Notes under the pieces: generated by a model
The model's database searches: none
What the model saw: only the letters and a program-made list of their open reading frames with translations
What the model was told of the DNA's origin: nothing
Shown: piece after piece, positions 26,081-35,330 of the stretch
How positions within the stretch are numbered: position 1 is the first letter of the stretch
Layout: each line of letters begins with the position of its first letter
Made by a program: the position numbers and the translations under genes
Assembly: GCF_000428585.1 (NCBI RefSeq)
Contig: NZ_AUAF01000033.1
Coordinates: forward strand, 1 to 44,884
Length of the DNA: 44,884 nt
Direction: 5' to 3'
DNA from: Zooshikella ganghwensis DSM 15267
Lineage (GTDB): Bacteria > Pseudomonadota > Gammaproteobacteria > Pseudomonadales > Zooshikellaceae

Positions 26081-26111
26081 CTAAGAAGCAGGGCAAAGCC
26101 CTGCTTCTTAG
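26081..26111 (+). terminator. Very stable hairpin between pflB and pflA
   Basis: CTAAGAAGCAGGGC (26081-26094), AAA, GCCCTGCTTCTTAG (26098-26111): a perfect 14-bp stem with a 3-nt loop, 21 nt past the pflB stop. No T-run follows, so it is more likely an mRNA-stabilising or partial-termination element that keeps pflB expression above pflA. Confidence 0.6.
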
Positions 26112-26218
26112 TGTCTGAAGGTTGCATGAAGATGGTATAGACTAACTTCAGCATAACTGTATTTGGCTTTGTTCTATCGTGGAGTGAGCCGATCAATGCC
26201 CGTTGTATTAGGTGGCGA

Positions 26219-27007
26219 ATGACACAACTTATCTATCCTTTTAAAGACTCTGTCACTGTAGACCCTCTACAAGTGTCGGGTAATGTCCACTCGGTGGATA
26301 GTTTTGGAACGGTTGATGGTCCTGGAACACGTTATGTAGTGTTTTTACAGGGCTGTTTGTTTCGTTGTAAATACTGTCATAACCGAGATACCTGGGATCT
26401 TGAAGGGGGGCAGAAAAAAGCAGCTGGTGACTTAGTAAAAGAAATAGTTGCTTATAAACCGTTTATGGAAGCCTCTAACGGAGGAGTAACGGTGACAGGC
26501 GGTGAGCCTTTGTTGCAGGTACCATTCGTTAAAGCTTTGTTTATCGCGCTTAAAAAAGAAAAAATTCATACATGCTTGGATACCAATGGTTATGCTACTA
26601 AATATAATCAGGAGTTAGACGAACTGCTTGCGCATACTGACTTGGTATTGTTGGATCTTAAGCAGGTAGATGATAAGCGTCACAAAGCACTGACTGGGGT
26701 GAGTAACAAGAAAACACTGAAGTTTGCTCAATATGTAGCAGAAAAAGGTATTCCCGCATGGATTCGTTTAGTGGTTGTTCCGGGCTATACAGATGATGAG
26801 CAAACAGCTAGGCAAATGGCTGAATTTATCCAACCGATGAGTAACGTGGAAAAAGTTGAGTTATTGCCCTATCACGAATTAGGTAAGCATAAATGGGAAG
26901 CGTTTGGTGACCGCTATCCATTAGTGGGTGTTGAGCCACCACCAAAGGAAACGTTGCTGAAACTACAGGCTATTTTTTCGGAATATCACATCAAAGTAAC
27001 GTTCTAA
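26219..27007 (+). CDS. pflA: Pyruvate formate-lyase activating enzyme
   Basis: 262 residues. A radical SAM enzyme with the CxxxCxxC iron-sulfur motif at Cys46, Cys50 and Cys53 (GCLFRCKYCHN). It uses S-adenosylmethionine and an electron to create the glycyl radical on PflB. VTGGEPLLQ and LLDLKQVDDKRHK are further family signatures. E. coli PflA is 246 residues; the extra length is at the N-terminus (about 20 residues), and an internal start is possible but the AGGTGG before the ATG at 26219 supports this one. It is transcribed with pflB. Confidence 0.95.
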   Translation: MTQLIYPFKDSVTVDPLQVSGNVHSVDSFGTVDGPGTRYVVFLQGCLFRCKYCHNRDTWDLEGGQKKAAGDLVKEIVAYKPFMEASNGGVTVTGGEPLLQVPFVKALFIALKKEKIHTCLDTNGYATKYNQELDELLAHTDLVLLDLKQVDDKRHKALTGVSNKKTLKFAQYVAEKGIPAWIRLVVVPGYTDDEQTARQMAEFIQPMSNVEKVELLPYHELGKHKWEAFGDRYPLVGVEPPPKETLLKLQAIFSEYHIKVTF

Positions 27008-27057
27008 AACGAAAGTTTTGCTTTATTTATGCGTTGTTTTGGTAAGTTTACTACAAA

Positions 27058-27071
27058 ATGACATGTATCAA
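27058..27071 (+). promoter_or_regulatory. FNR/ANR-like box upstream of adhE
   Basis: ATGACATGTATCAA matches TTGAY-N4-RTCAA except for the first base. A -10-like TAGACT at 27094-27099 would put the box centre (27064.5) at about -41 from a start near 27106, the normal place for FNR activation. It lies 134 bp before the adhE ATG. Confidence 0.6.
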
Positions 27072-27204
27072 GTTTGCAGCTATAGAACTGTACTAGACTT
27101 GTATTAAATAAAGCACTCCTGAATGAAAACCGCTAGCAAACAGCTCAAGCCAGGTGCTGAAAAGAATTTTTATTTTGCGTTTTTAGTTTTAATAGGAGTA
27201 CGAC

Positions 27205-29853
27205 ATGAGTGTCAGTAACCTCGATAAGCTGGATAAGTTAATCGCTCAAGTAAAAGAAGCACAGCAAGCCTATGCTAATTTTACTCAAGAGCAAGTTGAC
27301 GAAATCTTCCGCGTTGCTGCATTAGCGGCTAACGACCAGCGTGTTAAGTTAGCAAAAGCTGCTGCAGAAGAAACTGGAATGGGTATTGCCGAAGATAAAG
27401 TGATTAAAAACCACTTTGCTTCTGAATATATCTACAACCAGTACAAAGATGACAAGACCTGTGGTGTTCTTGAAGAAGACAAAACTTATGGCATCATGAA
27501 AGTGGCTGAGCCTATTGGCTTGATTGCGGGTGTCGTTCCTACCACAAACCCTACTTCTACCGCTATTTTTAAAGCATTGTTAGCGTTAAAAACCCGCAAC
27601 GGTATTATTTTCTCACCACACCCTCGCGCTAAAAAGTCCACTGCACTTGCTGCACGTATTGTCCGTGAAGCAGCAGAAAAAGCGGGTGCTCCTAAAGGCA
27701 TCGTTGCTTGTATCGATGAGCCTTCTGTAGAGTTGTCACAGCATTTAATGCGTCACCCAGATATCAATATGATTCTTGCTACAGGTGGCCCAGGTATGGT
27801 GAAGGCTGCTTACTCTTCTGGTAAGCCAGCGATTGGTGTAGGTGCAGGTAATACTCCTGCGGTGATTGATGAAACTGCAGCGGTCAAAATGGCTGTTAGT
27901 TCAATCATTATGAGTAAAACCTTTGATAACGGTGTGATTTGTGCCTCTGAGCAATCTGTTATCGTGGTTGATAGCGTATATGAAGAAGTTAAGCGTGAGT
28001 TCCAAGCGCGTGGTGCTTACATCTTATCTAAAGATGAAAAGAAAAGTGTCGGTGCCAAGGTGCTTATCGATGGCAACATGAACCCAGCTATTGTTGGCCA
28101 ACCAGCCTGGAAAGTGGCTGAAATTGGTGGTGTAGAGGTTCCTAAAGAAGCCAAAATTTTGATTGCTGAGTGTGACTCTACTGCTACAGAAGAGCCATTT
28201 GCGCATGAGAAACTATCACCAACACTGGCGATGTATCGTGCTAAAAACTACGATGATGCAGTAGCTAAAGCAGTTGCTTTGGTTGAGCTTGGTGGTATTG
28301 GTCATACTTCTGTGCTTTATACCGATCAGTTCGCTAACCAAGACCGAATCAATGTTTTTGGTAAAGCAATGAAGACTGGACGTATTCTAGTCAATATGCC
28401 TGCTTCTCAGGGTGCGATTGGTGACTTGTATAACTTCCGTCTAGCACCTTCATTGACATTAGGCTGTGGCTCCTGGGGAGGAAACTCTGTCAGTGAAAAC
28501 GTGGGTGTTAAACACCTTATTAACGTCAAAACAGTTGCATGTCGGCGAGAAAATATGTTGTGGCACAAAATTCCTAAAGACATCTATTTCCGAAATGGTG
28601 CACTGCCTGTTGCCCTTGAAGAGCTGAAAGACCGCAAGCGTGCCATTATTGTTACTGACCCTTTCCTATACAATAGCGGGTACGTTGATCAAGTAACTGA
28701 TGTTCTTGATCGTATTGGCTTGGAAACTGAAGTTTTCTACGAAGTTGAAGCAGATCCATCGCTGATTACTGTAAATAAAGGTGTTGAAATGATGAACGCC
28801 TTTAAACCTGATGTAATCATTGCGTTGGGTGGTGGTTCACCAATGGATGCCGCCAAAATTATGTGGGTGATGTACGAATACCCTGAAGTTCGCTTTGAAG
28901 ATTTAGCTCTGCGCTTTATGGATATCCGTAAACGTATTTATACGTTCCCTAAATTGGGTATTAAAGCGAAGATGGTGGCTATTCCTACTACTTCAGGTAC
29001 AGGCTCAGAAGTGACTCCTTTTGCGGTGGTAACTGATACTTCAACCGGTATCAAGTATCCTATTGCTGACTATGAGTTAACACCAGACATGGCGATTATT
29101 GACCCTGACCTGGTGATGAACATGCCACAATCGCTGACTGCATTTGGTGGTGTGGACGCTTTAACTCACGCCTTAGAAGCCTATGCCTCTGTGTTTGCCA
29201 ACGAATATACTAACGGTCAAGCATTAGAAGCTATTCGCCTATTATTTAAATACTTACCTGACTCGTATGCCGAAGGTGCTAAGAACCCTAAAGCGCGAGC
29301 GAAAGTACATTATGCAGCGACAATGGCGGGTATTGCTTTTGCGAATGCATTTTTGGGTGTTTGTCACTCAATGGCTCACAAAATTGGTGCAGCGTTCCAT
29401 ATCCCACACGGTTTAGCGAATGCGTTCTTAATTTCAGAAGTTATTCGATATAACGCTTCTGATGTACCAACTAAGCAGGGCACTTTCCCTCAATATAAAT
29501 ACCCTCAAGCTAAAGTACGTTATGCGCGTGTTGCTGAGTACATTGGTCTGGGTGGTGCGACTGAAGATGAGAAAGTTGAGAACCTGATTAAGGCTGTGGA
29601 AGGTTTGAAGAAGGCTGTAGGTATTCCTGAGTCTATTCAAGCCTACGGTGTTAGCGAGAAAGAGTACCTGTCTAGACTGGATGAAGTGGCAGAAGAAGCA
29701 TTTGATGATCAATGTACACCTGCTAACCCTCGCTACCCGCTGATTTCTGAGATTAAAGAACTGTTGACTAATGCCTACTATGGTTCTAGTCAGAAGGCAC
29801 CTCTGAAGTTAGTAAAAGATAAAGAAAGTAAAAAAGGTAAAAAAGTGTCATAA
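27205..29853 (+). CDS. adhE: Bifunctional acetaldehyde-CoA / alcohol dehydrogenase
   Basis: 882 residues (E. coli AdhE is 891). The N-terminal aldehyde dehydrogenase half reduces acetyl-CoA to acetaldehyde; its nucleophile is Cys246 in NGVICASEQS, the same number as in E. coli. The C-terminal iron-dependent alcohol dehydrogenase half makes ethanol; GGGSPMDAAK binds NAD, and the iron ligands lie in DALTHALEAY and the H-containing CHSMAHKIGAAFHIPHG. In E. coli AdhE forms spirosomes. AATAGGAG eight bases before the ATG is a strong ribosome site. With pflB and pflA it completes an ethanol-formate fermentation route. A clear terminator follows. Confidence 0.96.
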   Translation: MSVSNLDKLDKLIAQVKEAQQAYANFTQEQVDEIFRVAALAANDQRVKLAKAAAEETGMGIAEDKVIKNHFASEYIYNQYKDDKTCGVLEEDKTYGIMKVAEPIGLIAGVVPTTNPTSTAIFKALLALKTRNGIIFSPHPRAKKSTALAARIVREAAEKAGAPKGIVACIDEPSVELSQHLMRHPDINMILATGGPGMVKAAYSSGKPAIGVGAGNTPAVIDETAAVKMAVSSIIMSKTFDNGVICASEQSVIVVDSVYEEVKREFQARGAYILSKDEKKSVGAKVLIDGNMNPAIVGQPAWKVAEIGGVEVPKEAKILIAECDSTATEEPFAHEKLSPTLAMYRAKNYDDAVAKAVALVELGGIGHTSVLYTDQFANQDRINVFGKAMKTGRILVNMPASQGAIGDLYNFRLAPSLTLGCGSWGGNSVSENVGVKHLINVKTVACRRENMLWHKIPKDIYFRNGALPVALEELKDRKRAIIVTDPFLYNSGYVDQVTDVLDRIGLETEVFYEVEADPSLITVNKGVEMMNAFKPDVIIALGGGSPMDAAKIMWVMYEYPEVRFEDLALRFMDIRKRIYTFPKLGIKAKMVAIPTTSGTGSEVTPFAVVTDTSTGIKYPIADYELTPDMAIIDPDLVMNMPQSLTAFGGVDALTHALEAYASVFANEYTNGQALEAIRLLFKYLPDSYAEGAKNPKARAKVHYAATMAGIAFANAFLGVCHSMAHKIGAAFHIPHGLANAFLISEVIRYNASDVPTKQGTFPQYKYPQAKVRYARVAEYIGLGGATEDEKVENLIKAVEGLKKAVGIPESIQAYGVSEKEYLSRLDEVAEEAFDDQCTPANPRYPLISEIKELLTNAYYGSSQKAPLKLVKDKESKKGKKVS

Positions 29854-29894
29854 ACCCTAATACAACACCCTCTGTATAAGGGAGTGACCAGCCC

Positions 29895-29925
29895 AAAAAA
29901 CGGACTCATTTGAGTCCGTTTTTTT
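29895..29925. terminator. Rho-independent terminator after adhE
   Basis: An A6 run, CGGACTC (29901-29907), a 4-nt loop, GAGTCCG (29912-29918) and T7 (29919-29925). This is a textbook intrinsic terminator 42 bp past the adhE stop, and A/T runs on both sides would let it work on either strand. Confidence 0.9.
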
Positions 29926-30129
29926 ATGGGGTAAACTTTTTGTGATAAAGCAGGTTGAGTGTGAAGAGTGAGATTAGTCTGGTATTGATGTGATTGTCTT
30001 CAAAAACCTTCAGTGATTAGTTAGAATGCCCACAGTTATTATATGACAAGCGTCGTAAAGAGGTATGAGCCACTGCTATTCATTGGTAATGGGATACCCG
30101 GATGTACCTTTAGGAGTCACTGAAATATT

Positions 30130-30759
30130 GTGAGCACTATTCATACTTTGATTGACCGGACAGTTGGGGTCATCTTGCTTGCCAGCAGTTGTGCTGTAGG
30201 TTACTGGGGTTATCTGCAGATCCAGAGTAATGAGCATCAAACACGTCAGTTATTAAGTAGTTCTGGTGCTCCCGAAATAAGTGATTCTCAGGCAAACCCG
30301 CAGGTTGATGCAAATGAAAAGGATTTACCAAAAATAGCCCATGCCATTTTTGGCGAACCACCAAAAAAAGAGAAGGAAGTTAAAGTCACGCCAGAAATAC
30401 CCATCACTAAACTCAATTTGAAGTTACAGGCAGTATTTTTCTCTACAGACGCGGGTGATTCAGCAGCTGTTGTCCAAACCAATAACAACCAAAGTAAGCT
30501 CTTACGAGTAGGTGATACTGTATCAGGTGGTGTTGCCATTCGTGATATTAAGCCAACCCATATTACATTGGAGCGTGGGGGTAAGCTAGAAAACTTACCT
30601 TTGATTAAAGGTGAAGGTAGTAGCAGTAGAGTGAGTCAACAACGATATTCTGGTTATCCAACGCGGCCACCAATGACACCTTCTGGTGTTTCCTCGCCTG
30701 ATAAGCGTAGAGACGAAATACGTCGCCGATTAGAAGCACTACGAGCACAGTTTAATTAA
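30130..30759 (+). CDS. gspC: Type II secretion system protein GspC, short form
   Basis: 209 residues. One N-terminal inner-membrane helix (about 12-30), a periplasmic linker, then the homology region (about 92-160: TKLNLKLQAVFFS...SAAVV...LLRVGDTV...ITLERGGK). That region binds the N0 domain of the secretin GspD, encoded 33 bp downstream. The C-terminus lacks a PDZ domain; instead there is a proline-rich linker and a short basic helix (DKRRDEIRRRLEAL). The start is a GTG with AGGAG 13 bases upstream, a long spacing, so the start is less certain. No gspE-M genes are in the window. Confidence 0.9.
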   Translation: MSTIHTLIDRTVGVILLASSCAVGYWGYLQIQSNEHQTRQLLSSSGAPEISDSQANPQVDANEKDLPKIAHAIFGEPPKKEKEVKVTPEIPITKLNLKLQAVFFSTDAGDSAAVVQTNNNQSKLLRVGDTVSGGVAIRDIKPTHITLERGGKLENLPLIKGEGSSSRVSQQRYSGYPTRPPMTPSGVSSPDKRRDEIRRRLEALRAQFN

Positions 30760-30792
30760 TCCACATTACTGGTAGTTTTTGACTGAAGTACT

Positions 30793-32727
30793 ATGAAACA
30801 GTTTTTCAGCACCTGGCTCATTTGGGGGCTAGTCAGCACATCATCTGCATTCTTGGTTAATGCTTCTGCATCTCAAGAGCAAAATTTATCTGCAAGTAAT
30901 GCAGAAATAAAAATTAATATGCAAGACGGCGATATTCGTACGTTTATTCAATGGATAGCGGAGAGAACTAATAAAAACTTTGTGATCGATCCTAGGGTTA
31001 AAGGTAAGGTTTCTGTTATTTCGCAAGAGGCGCTCACAGCAGAAGAAGCTTATCAGGTTTTTTTATCGGTTTTACAAGTGCATGGGTATACGGCACTTGA
31101 AAGTGGACAGGTCGTGAAGATTATTCCTGATGCTTCAGCACGGCACAATGGGGTTCCACTGATGGAAGGGCAGAACCATAGTGGCTCTGATGAAATGATT
31201 GTGAAGGTTATAAAGCCCAAGAATATCCCTGCCATAAAGTTAGTCAGTATGTTGCGGCCATTAGTACCGCAGACAGGTCACTTAATTGCTTATCCTGACA
31301 GTAATGCACTAATAGTGTCGGATCGCGCTGGCAATATTGAGCAAATATCAAAAATCATCACTCGGATTGATAAAGCTGGGGCACTGGATATTGAAATTGT
31401 GCCATTAGCACATGCTAATGCAAAAGACGTGGTGACAATTTTGAAAGCTCTTATGCCTAAAGGCGCATCACCACAAAGTAAGGCATTTGCAATTGATTTT
31501 GCTGCAGATGAGCGTAGTAACAGTATATTAATGAGTGGTGATGCTGTTAAGCGACGTAAGCTACGTGAAATAATTCACCGGCTGGATAACTCTGAATCCA
31601 GTAACGGTGATACGCAAGTTTTTTATTTAAACTATGCAAAAGCAAAAGACGTTGCACCCATTCTACAGAAAATGTCTGGCTCTATAAAAAAAGAGGGTAA
31701 AGACGTAGGTATGGCCAATGCTGAAGTCAGCATAGAGCCAGATGAAAGCACCAATGCACTTGTTGTTACTGCACCGCCAACATTAATGAAAACCATCCAG
31801 CATGTTGTTAAAAAGCTGGATATTCGACGTGCTCAAGTTTTAGTTGAAGCATTGATCGTCTCTGTAGGTGATGAACTTACTAATGAAATAGGTGTAGACT
31901 GGAGCACCTCCGACTCAGCTATTGGTAAGGATGGTGCCTTTGCGCGCACTCATACCACGGGAGGCTTTAATTCTCTTGCCGCGGATAAAGATGGCAACAT
32001 CAATGTTGGAAAAGGTTTCACATTTGGTTTTTTTCGTAATGGATCTTTACGCTCACTTATAAAAGCATTTAAGACGGATGAGTCGGTCAATGTGTTGTCT
32101 AAACCAAATATCATTACCTTAGACAATAAAGAAGCGGAAATTAATGTAGGAAAGGAAGTACCCGTTGTCACAGGTCAGGAAACTAATTCGTCCTCTACTA
32201 CCAGTAACCCGTTTACTACCTTTGACCGAAAAAATGTCGGTATTATATTAAAACTAACACCACGCATTAATCCGGGCAATACAGTGACAATGGAAATATC
32301 ACAAGAGATATCAGATGTTTCTCAAACAGAGTCTGAAAATGCCAAGGATATTGTAATTGATAAAAAGACCATCACTACGAATGTTTTAGTTGAAGATAAA
32401 GCTATTTTAGTGATGGGTGGGTTAATCGAAGATCGTGTAAAAGATAATGTTACTAAAGTGCCTCTTTTAGGTGATCTTCCAATAATCGGTCATTTATTCA
32501 GTAAAACGAGTAAAGAAGTCACTAAAACGAATATTATGGTTTTTATTAAGCCGACTATTTTACGGAGTAAAGCGGCTGCTGATCAGGTGACCAGTACCCG
32601 TTACCGTTTTATCAAAGACCGTCAGAAGGAACTCCGTAATATATTTGATGAAATATACAGCGATATTGCACCTTCTGAATATAACAAACAGGCCACAGTT
32701 AAGCCTTTATTACGCCAATCCTTCTAG
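30793..32727 (+). CDS. gspD: Type II secretion system secretin GspD
   Basis: 644 residues with a signal peptide (about 1-27). The N0 domain (NMQDGDIRTFIQWIAERTNKNFVIDP) and the N1-N3 repeats (IVPLAHANAKDVVTILKAL, FYLNYAKAKDVAPILQKM) precede the secretin core. In the core VPVVTGQ, VGIILKLTPRI and VLVMGGLIEDRVKDNVTKVPLLGDLPIIGHLF mark the outer-membrane channel. The C-terminal tail is short and has no long S-domain, so a pilotin may not be needed or may differ. It follows gspC directly, like xcpP-xcpQ of Pseudomonas. Confidence 0.95.
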   Translation: MKQFFSTWLIWGLVSTSSAFLVNASASQEQNLSASNAEIKINMQDGDIRTFIQWIAERTNKNFVIDPRVKGKVSVISQEALTAEEAYQVFLSVLQVHGYTALESGQVVKIIPDASARHNGVPLMEGQNHSGSDEMIVKVIKPKNIPAIKLVSMLRPLVPQTGHLIAYPDSNALIVSDRAGNIEQISKIITRIDKAGALDIEIVPLAHANAKDVVTILKALMPKGASPQSKAFAIDFAADERSNSILMSGDAVKRRKLREIIHRLDNSESSNGDTQVFYLNYAKAKDVAPILQKMSGSIKKEGKDVGMANAEVSIEPDESTNALVVTAPPTLMKTIQHVVKKLDIRRAQVLVEALIVSVGDELTNEIGVDWSTSDSAIGKDGAFARTHTTGGFNSLAADKDGNINVGKGFTFGFFRNGSLRSLIKAFKTDESVNVLSKPNIITLDNKEAEINVGKEVPVVTGQETNSSSTTSNPFTTFDRKNVGIILKLTPRINPGNTVTMEISQEISDVSQTESENAKDIVIDKKTITTNVLVEDKAILVMGGLIEDRVKDNVTKVPLLGDLPIIGHLFSKTSKEVTKTNIMVFIKPTILRSKAAADQVTSTRYRFIKDRQKELRNIFDEIYSDIAPSEYNKQATVKPLLRQSF

Positions 32728-32741
32728 CTGAGTCATCCTCT

Positions 32742-32777
32742 CTCATAAGCCACAACTTACATGATGTGGCTTATGAG
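32742..32777 (+). terminator. Hairpin after gspD
   Basis: CTCATAAGCCACA (32742-32754) and TGTGGCTTATGAG (32765-32777) give a perfect 13-bp stem with a 10-nt loop, 14 bp past the gspD stop. The following stretch is only moderately T-rich. It probably separates the gsp pair from the ydbH operon. Confidence 0.6.
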
Positions 32778-32845
32778 CTTAAATCTTCTTATCATCCTCA
32801 TTTCTGATTTAGTGACTGCTCCTTCATCATTTATACTGAAAACGT

Positions 32846-32863
32846 ATGGTATAAGTATACCAT
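32846..32863. promoter_or_regulatory. 18-bp palindrome upstream of ydbH
   Basis: ATGGTATA (32846-32853), AG, TATACCAT (32856-32863). The perfect arms with a 2-bp spacer ending 33 bp before the ydbH ATG look like a repressor or activator site overlapping the promoter. No regulator is known from the sequence. Confidence 0.45.
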
Positions 32864-32896
32864 GCTCTAAAAGTGTCAAAGGGGACAAGCAAGATT

Positions 32897-35311
32897 ATGT
32901 TAGCGGCTATAAAAAAAGTAACAGTTTGGTTGGGTGTATGCCTGGCTTTTACAGTGGTGTTACTTATTTCCATACCGTGGATAATCAGTGTTGCAGTTAA
33001 TCATATTGACTTGGATGAAAATATAACCGTTTCCCTTGATCAAGCAGCATGGCATGGTTTTGGAAAGCTGAAGTTTGAAAAAGTAATTGTTTATTTTCAG
33101 CAAGAACCCGCGATTGAAATTAATTATTTACAGCTCGATGTGGCTGACGTTTTTTCGGGTACTGTTAGTTTGAATGTTTTCCCGAATCAGGTTGATTATG
33201 ACAGGTTTACTCTCCTGGTTAATGGACTTAAAAAAAGACAAGCATCTGGTGCAGAAAAAAGCTTATTTCCCTTGTTACCACTAAAAAGTGACATTACTAT
33301 CGAACCATTTTTTTTCCTGTATTCAGGAAAAAAACTCGAAGTAGTGTTAAATGCTGAAGTACAGCCTGATCAAGTGAATTATAATGCAAGAATAACATCT
33401 ACTTTAGGCGCACAGTTATATACTCAAGGATATTTAACTGAGCAAGAAGTATCAGGAAACTTAGGCTTTTGGATGCTTCCCTTTAATGCAGTATTACCTT
33501 CTCTGATTCATCGAGTACAATTTCAGCCTGGCTTAACGCATTTTTTGGCTCATTATAAACTACCTTTAGCTGAAAGCGATAAAAGCACACCAACGAGTAC
33601 AAGTACACATGATAGTATTTTTGGGTTCAATCTAATTAGTAATAATAGTTTTGCTTTAACGGGGGGTATAAGTGAGGCGCTCATTAAAGGGCATATTTGG
33701 GGTATTGTTAAACTTAAAAATCAGTCTTTAAAAAATATGGAGGTCTATTTATGGCCTGCATCCGCCCTTTCACTCTTTAATTTATCATCACACGATGATT
33801 CCTTTGTCCATAAAATGACAATACAACTGCCTAATAAAATAATATACCAAAATAATAATTTGCAGAGTTCACTGTGGCAGGTCGATGTTAACCATGATTA
33901 TTATCAAGGACATGTTAATGTTGATTCCGCTCAGTTTAATTTAAATGACATGAGCGGTAATGCGGCATTTAATGTTAATTTACAGCAAGGTGATAAGTCA
34001 TATAAGTATAAAAGTTTTTCGTTAGAAGGGTTTCAACTTAAGGCAGAAGGCTGGCTTGATATTTCAGATGTTGACGCTGAATTGAAATTGAAATCACTTG
34101 CTACACTACATAATGCTGCGTATAACACATTTGTGGCTCATCGCATTGAGTTAGCGACTGAACAGCCCATTCAGGCCAAATTTCAACGTAATCGATTATT
34201 GTGGGATATTCAGGGTTCATTAGTCAACGAGCTAACTGGCCTAAAAATAAAAAAAACAAAGTTACCAAACCTCAAGGCAACACATGATGTACAGTTAAAA
34301 AATCATCTGTTGGATTATCAGATGCAAGGAAATTGGACATCGGCCTTGCGCTGGGAAGCTCAGGCAAATCTTAATCTGTTAGATAAGCAGCTTAGTGTAG
34401 TTACTGACTGGGAAACGATTAATGCTAAAAAGCTTCAGCGTTCATTTGCTCGTTATCCAATTTGGCCGAAGGAGTTAACGCTTACCTCTGGTATAGTTAA
34501 GCCAAGCCTAAAGTTGAAGGCTGACTGGCGATCTGAAACACAGTGGCAGATGAATGCGCAACTGATTGCAAAGCAGCTAGCTGGTCAGTATCAGGATTAT
34601 CAGTGGCAGGGGGCGGCAATGGATTTGGGCTGGCAAGTTCAAGAGCTTGGAAACCAGATGAGCTTTTTACCTCTGACCCAAAATAAGTTTAAAGTTGATC
34701 TGCTTAATGTAGGTATTCCATTGCAAACTTTAAGAGGTCGTGTTGCAGTAAAAAACATGCCATCTCCATGGTTAAGCTTAGAGCGCGTGAATGTGAAGGT
34801 ATTGCAAGGTAATGTGTTTGTTCAGCAAATTCCTATCTTTTCACCTTATGCTATTGACAGCTATGCCACCTTTGAAGACGTTTCGTTAAGTGAATTGGTC
34901 GCTTTGCAAGAACAGCCTGGATTATCAGCACAGGGACAATTACAAGGGCGCTTACCGCTACGTTTTTCGCCACAAGGAATTACTATTCATGCTGGTCAGA
35001 TACAGGCCAGTAAAGCGGGTGGGTTTATAAAAATTGAAGAAAATCCTACAGTTGATGCCTTGAAACAAAGTCGGCCTGAGTTCTCATCGGCTATTAATGC
35101 GCTGGAAAATCTACATTTTTCGCTATTAGAGAGTTCACTAGATTTAAAGGAAAACGGTGATGCGAAATTTAAAGTGACGATAAAGGGTAAGAACCCTACA
35201 TTAAGCCAAACACGACAAGTTAACTTTAATTACCAGCATGAAGAAAATATGCTAATGTTGCTAAGAAGTTTACGTTTTTCTCAACGTCTAACTGACAAGT
35301 TAAAGCATTAG
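32897..35311 (+). CDS. ydbH: YdbH-family AsmA-like intermembrane lipid transport protein
   Basis: 804 residues from the ATG at 32897; a GTG at 32873 would add eight. One N-terminal inner-membrane helix (about 9-30) precedes a long beta-rich periplasmic region of the AsmA/TamB/YhdP class. In E. coli, YdbH, TamB and YhdP act redundantly in moving phospholipids across the periplasm to the outer membrane. The sequence is diverged, but the two genes directly downstream are homologues of YnbE and YdbL, which fix the identity. E. coli YdbH is 879 residues, so this one is somewhat short. AGGGGAC 12 bases before the ATG is the likely ribosome site. Confidence 0.85.
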   Translation: MLAAIKKVTVWLGVCLAFTVVLLISIPWIISVAVNHIDLDENITVSLDQAAWHGFGKLKFEKVIVYFQQEPAIEINYLQLDVADVFSGTVSLNVFPNQVDYDRFTLLVNGLKKRQASGAEKSLFPLLPLKSDITIEPFFFLYSGKKLEVVLNAEVQPDQVNYNARITSTLGAQLYTQGYLTEQEVSGNLGFWMLPFNAVLPSLIHRVQFQPGLTHFLAHYKLPLAESDKSTPTSTSTHDSIFGFNLISNNSFALTGGISEALIKGHIWGIVKLKNQSLKNMEVYLWPASALSLFNLSSHDDSFVHKMTIQLPNKIIYQNNNLQSSLWQVDVNHDYYQGHVNVDSAQFNLNDMSGNAAFNVNLQQGDKSYKYKSFSLEGFQLKAEGWLDISDVDAELKLKSLATLHNAAYNTFVAHRIELATEQPIQAKFQRNRLLWDIQGSLVNELTGLKIKKTKLPNLKATHDVQLKNHLLDYQMQGNWTSALRWEAQANLNLLDKQLSVVTDWETINAKKLQRSFARYPIWPKELTLTSGIVKPSLKLKADWRSETQWQMNAQLIAKQLAGQYQDYQWQGAAMDLGWQVQELGNQMSFLPLTQNKFKVDLLNVGIPLQTLRGRVAVKNMPSPWLSLERVNVKVLQGNVFVQQIPIFSPYAIDSYATFEDVSLSELVALQEQPGLSAQGQLQGRLPLRFSPQGITIHAGQIQASKAGGFIKIEENPTVDALKQSRPEFSSAINALENLHFSLLESSLDLKENGDAKFKVTIKGKNPTLSQTRQVNFNYQHEENMLMLLRSLRFSQRLTDKLKH

Positions 35312-35330
35312 TATTGAGTACTATAACATC

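Noticed and set aside
32761-33000. 79-codon forward frame overlapping the start of ydbH
   Set aside because: It overlaps the ydbH N-terminus in another frame and begins within the gspD terminator hairpin.
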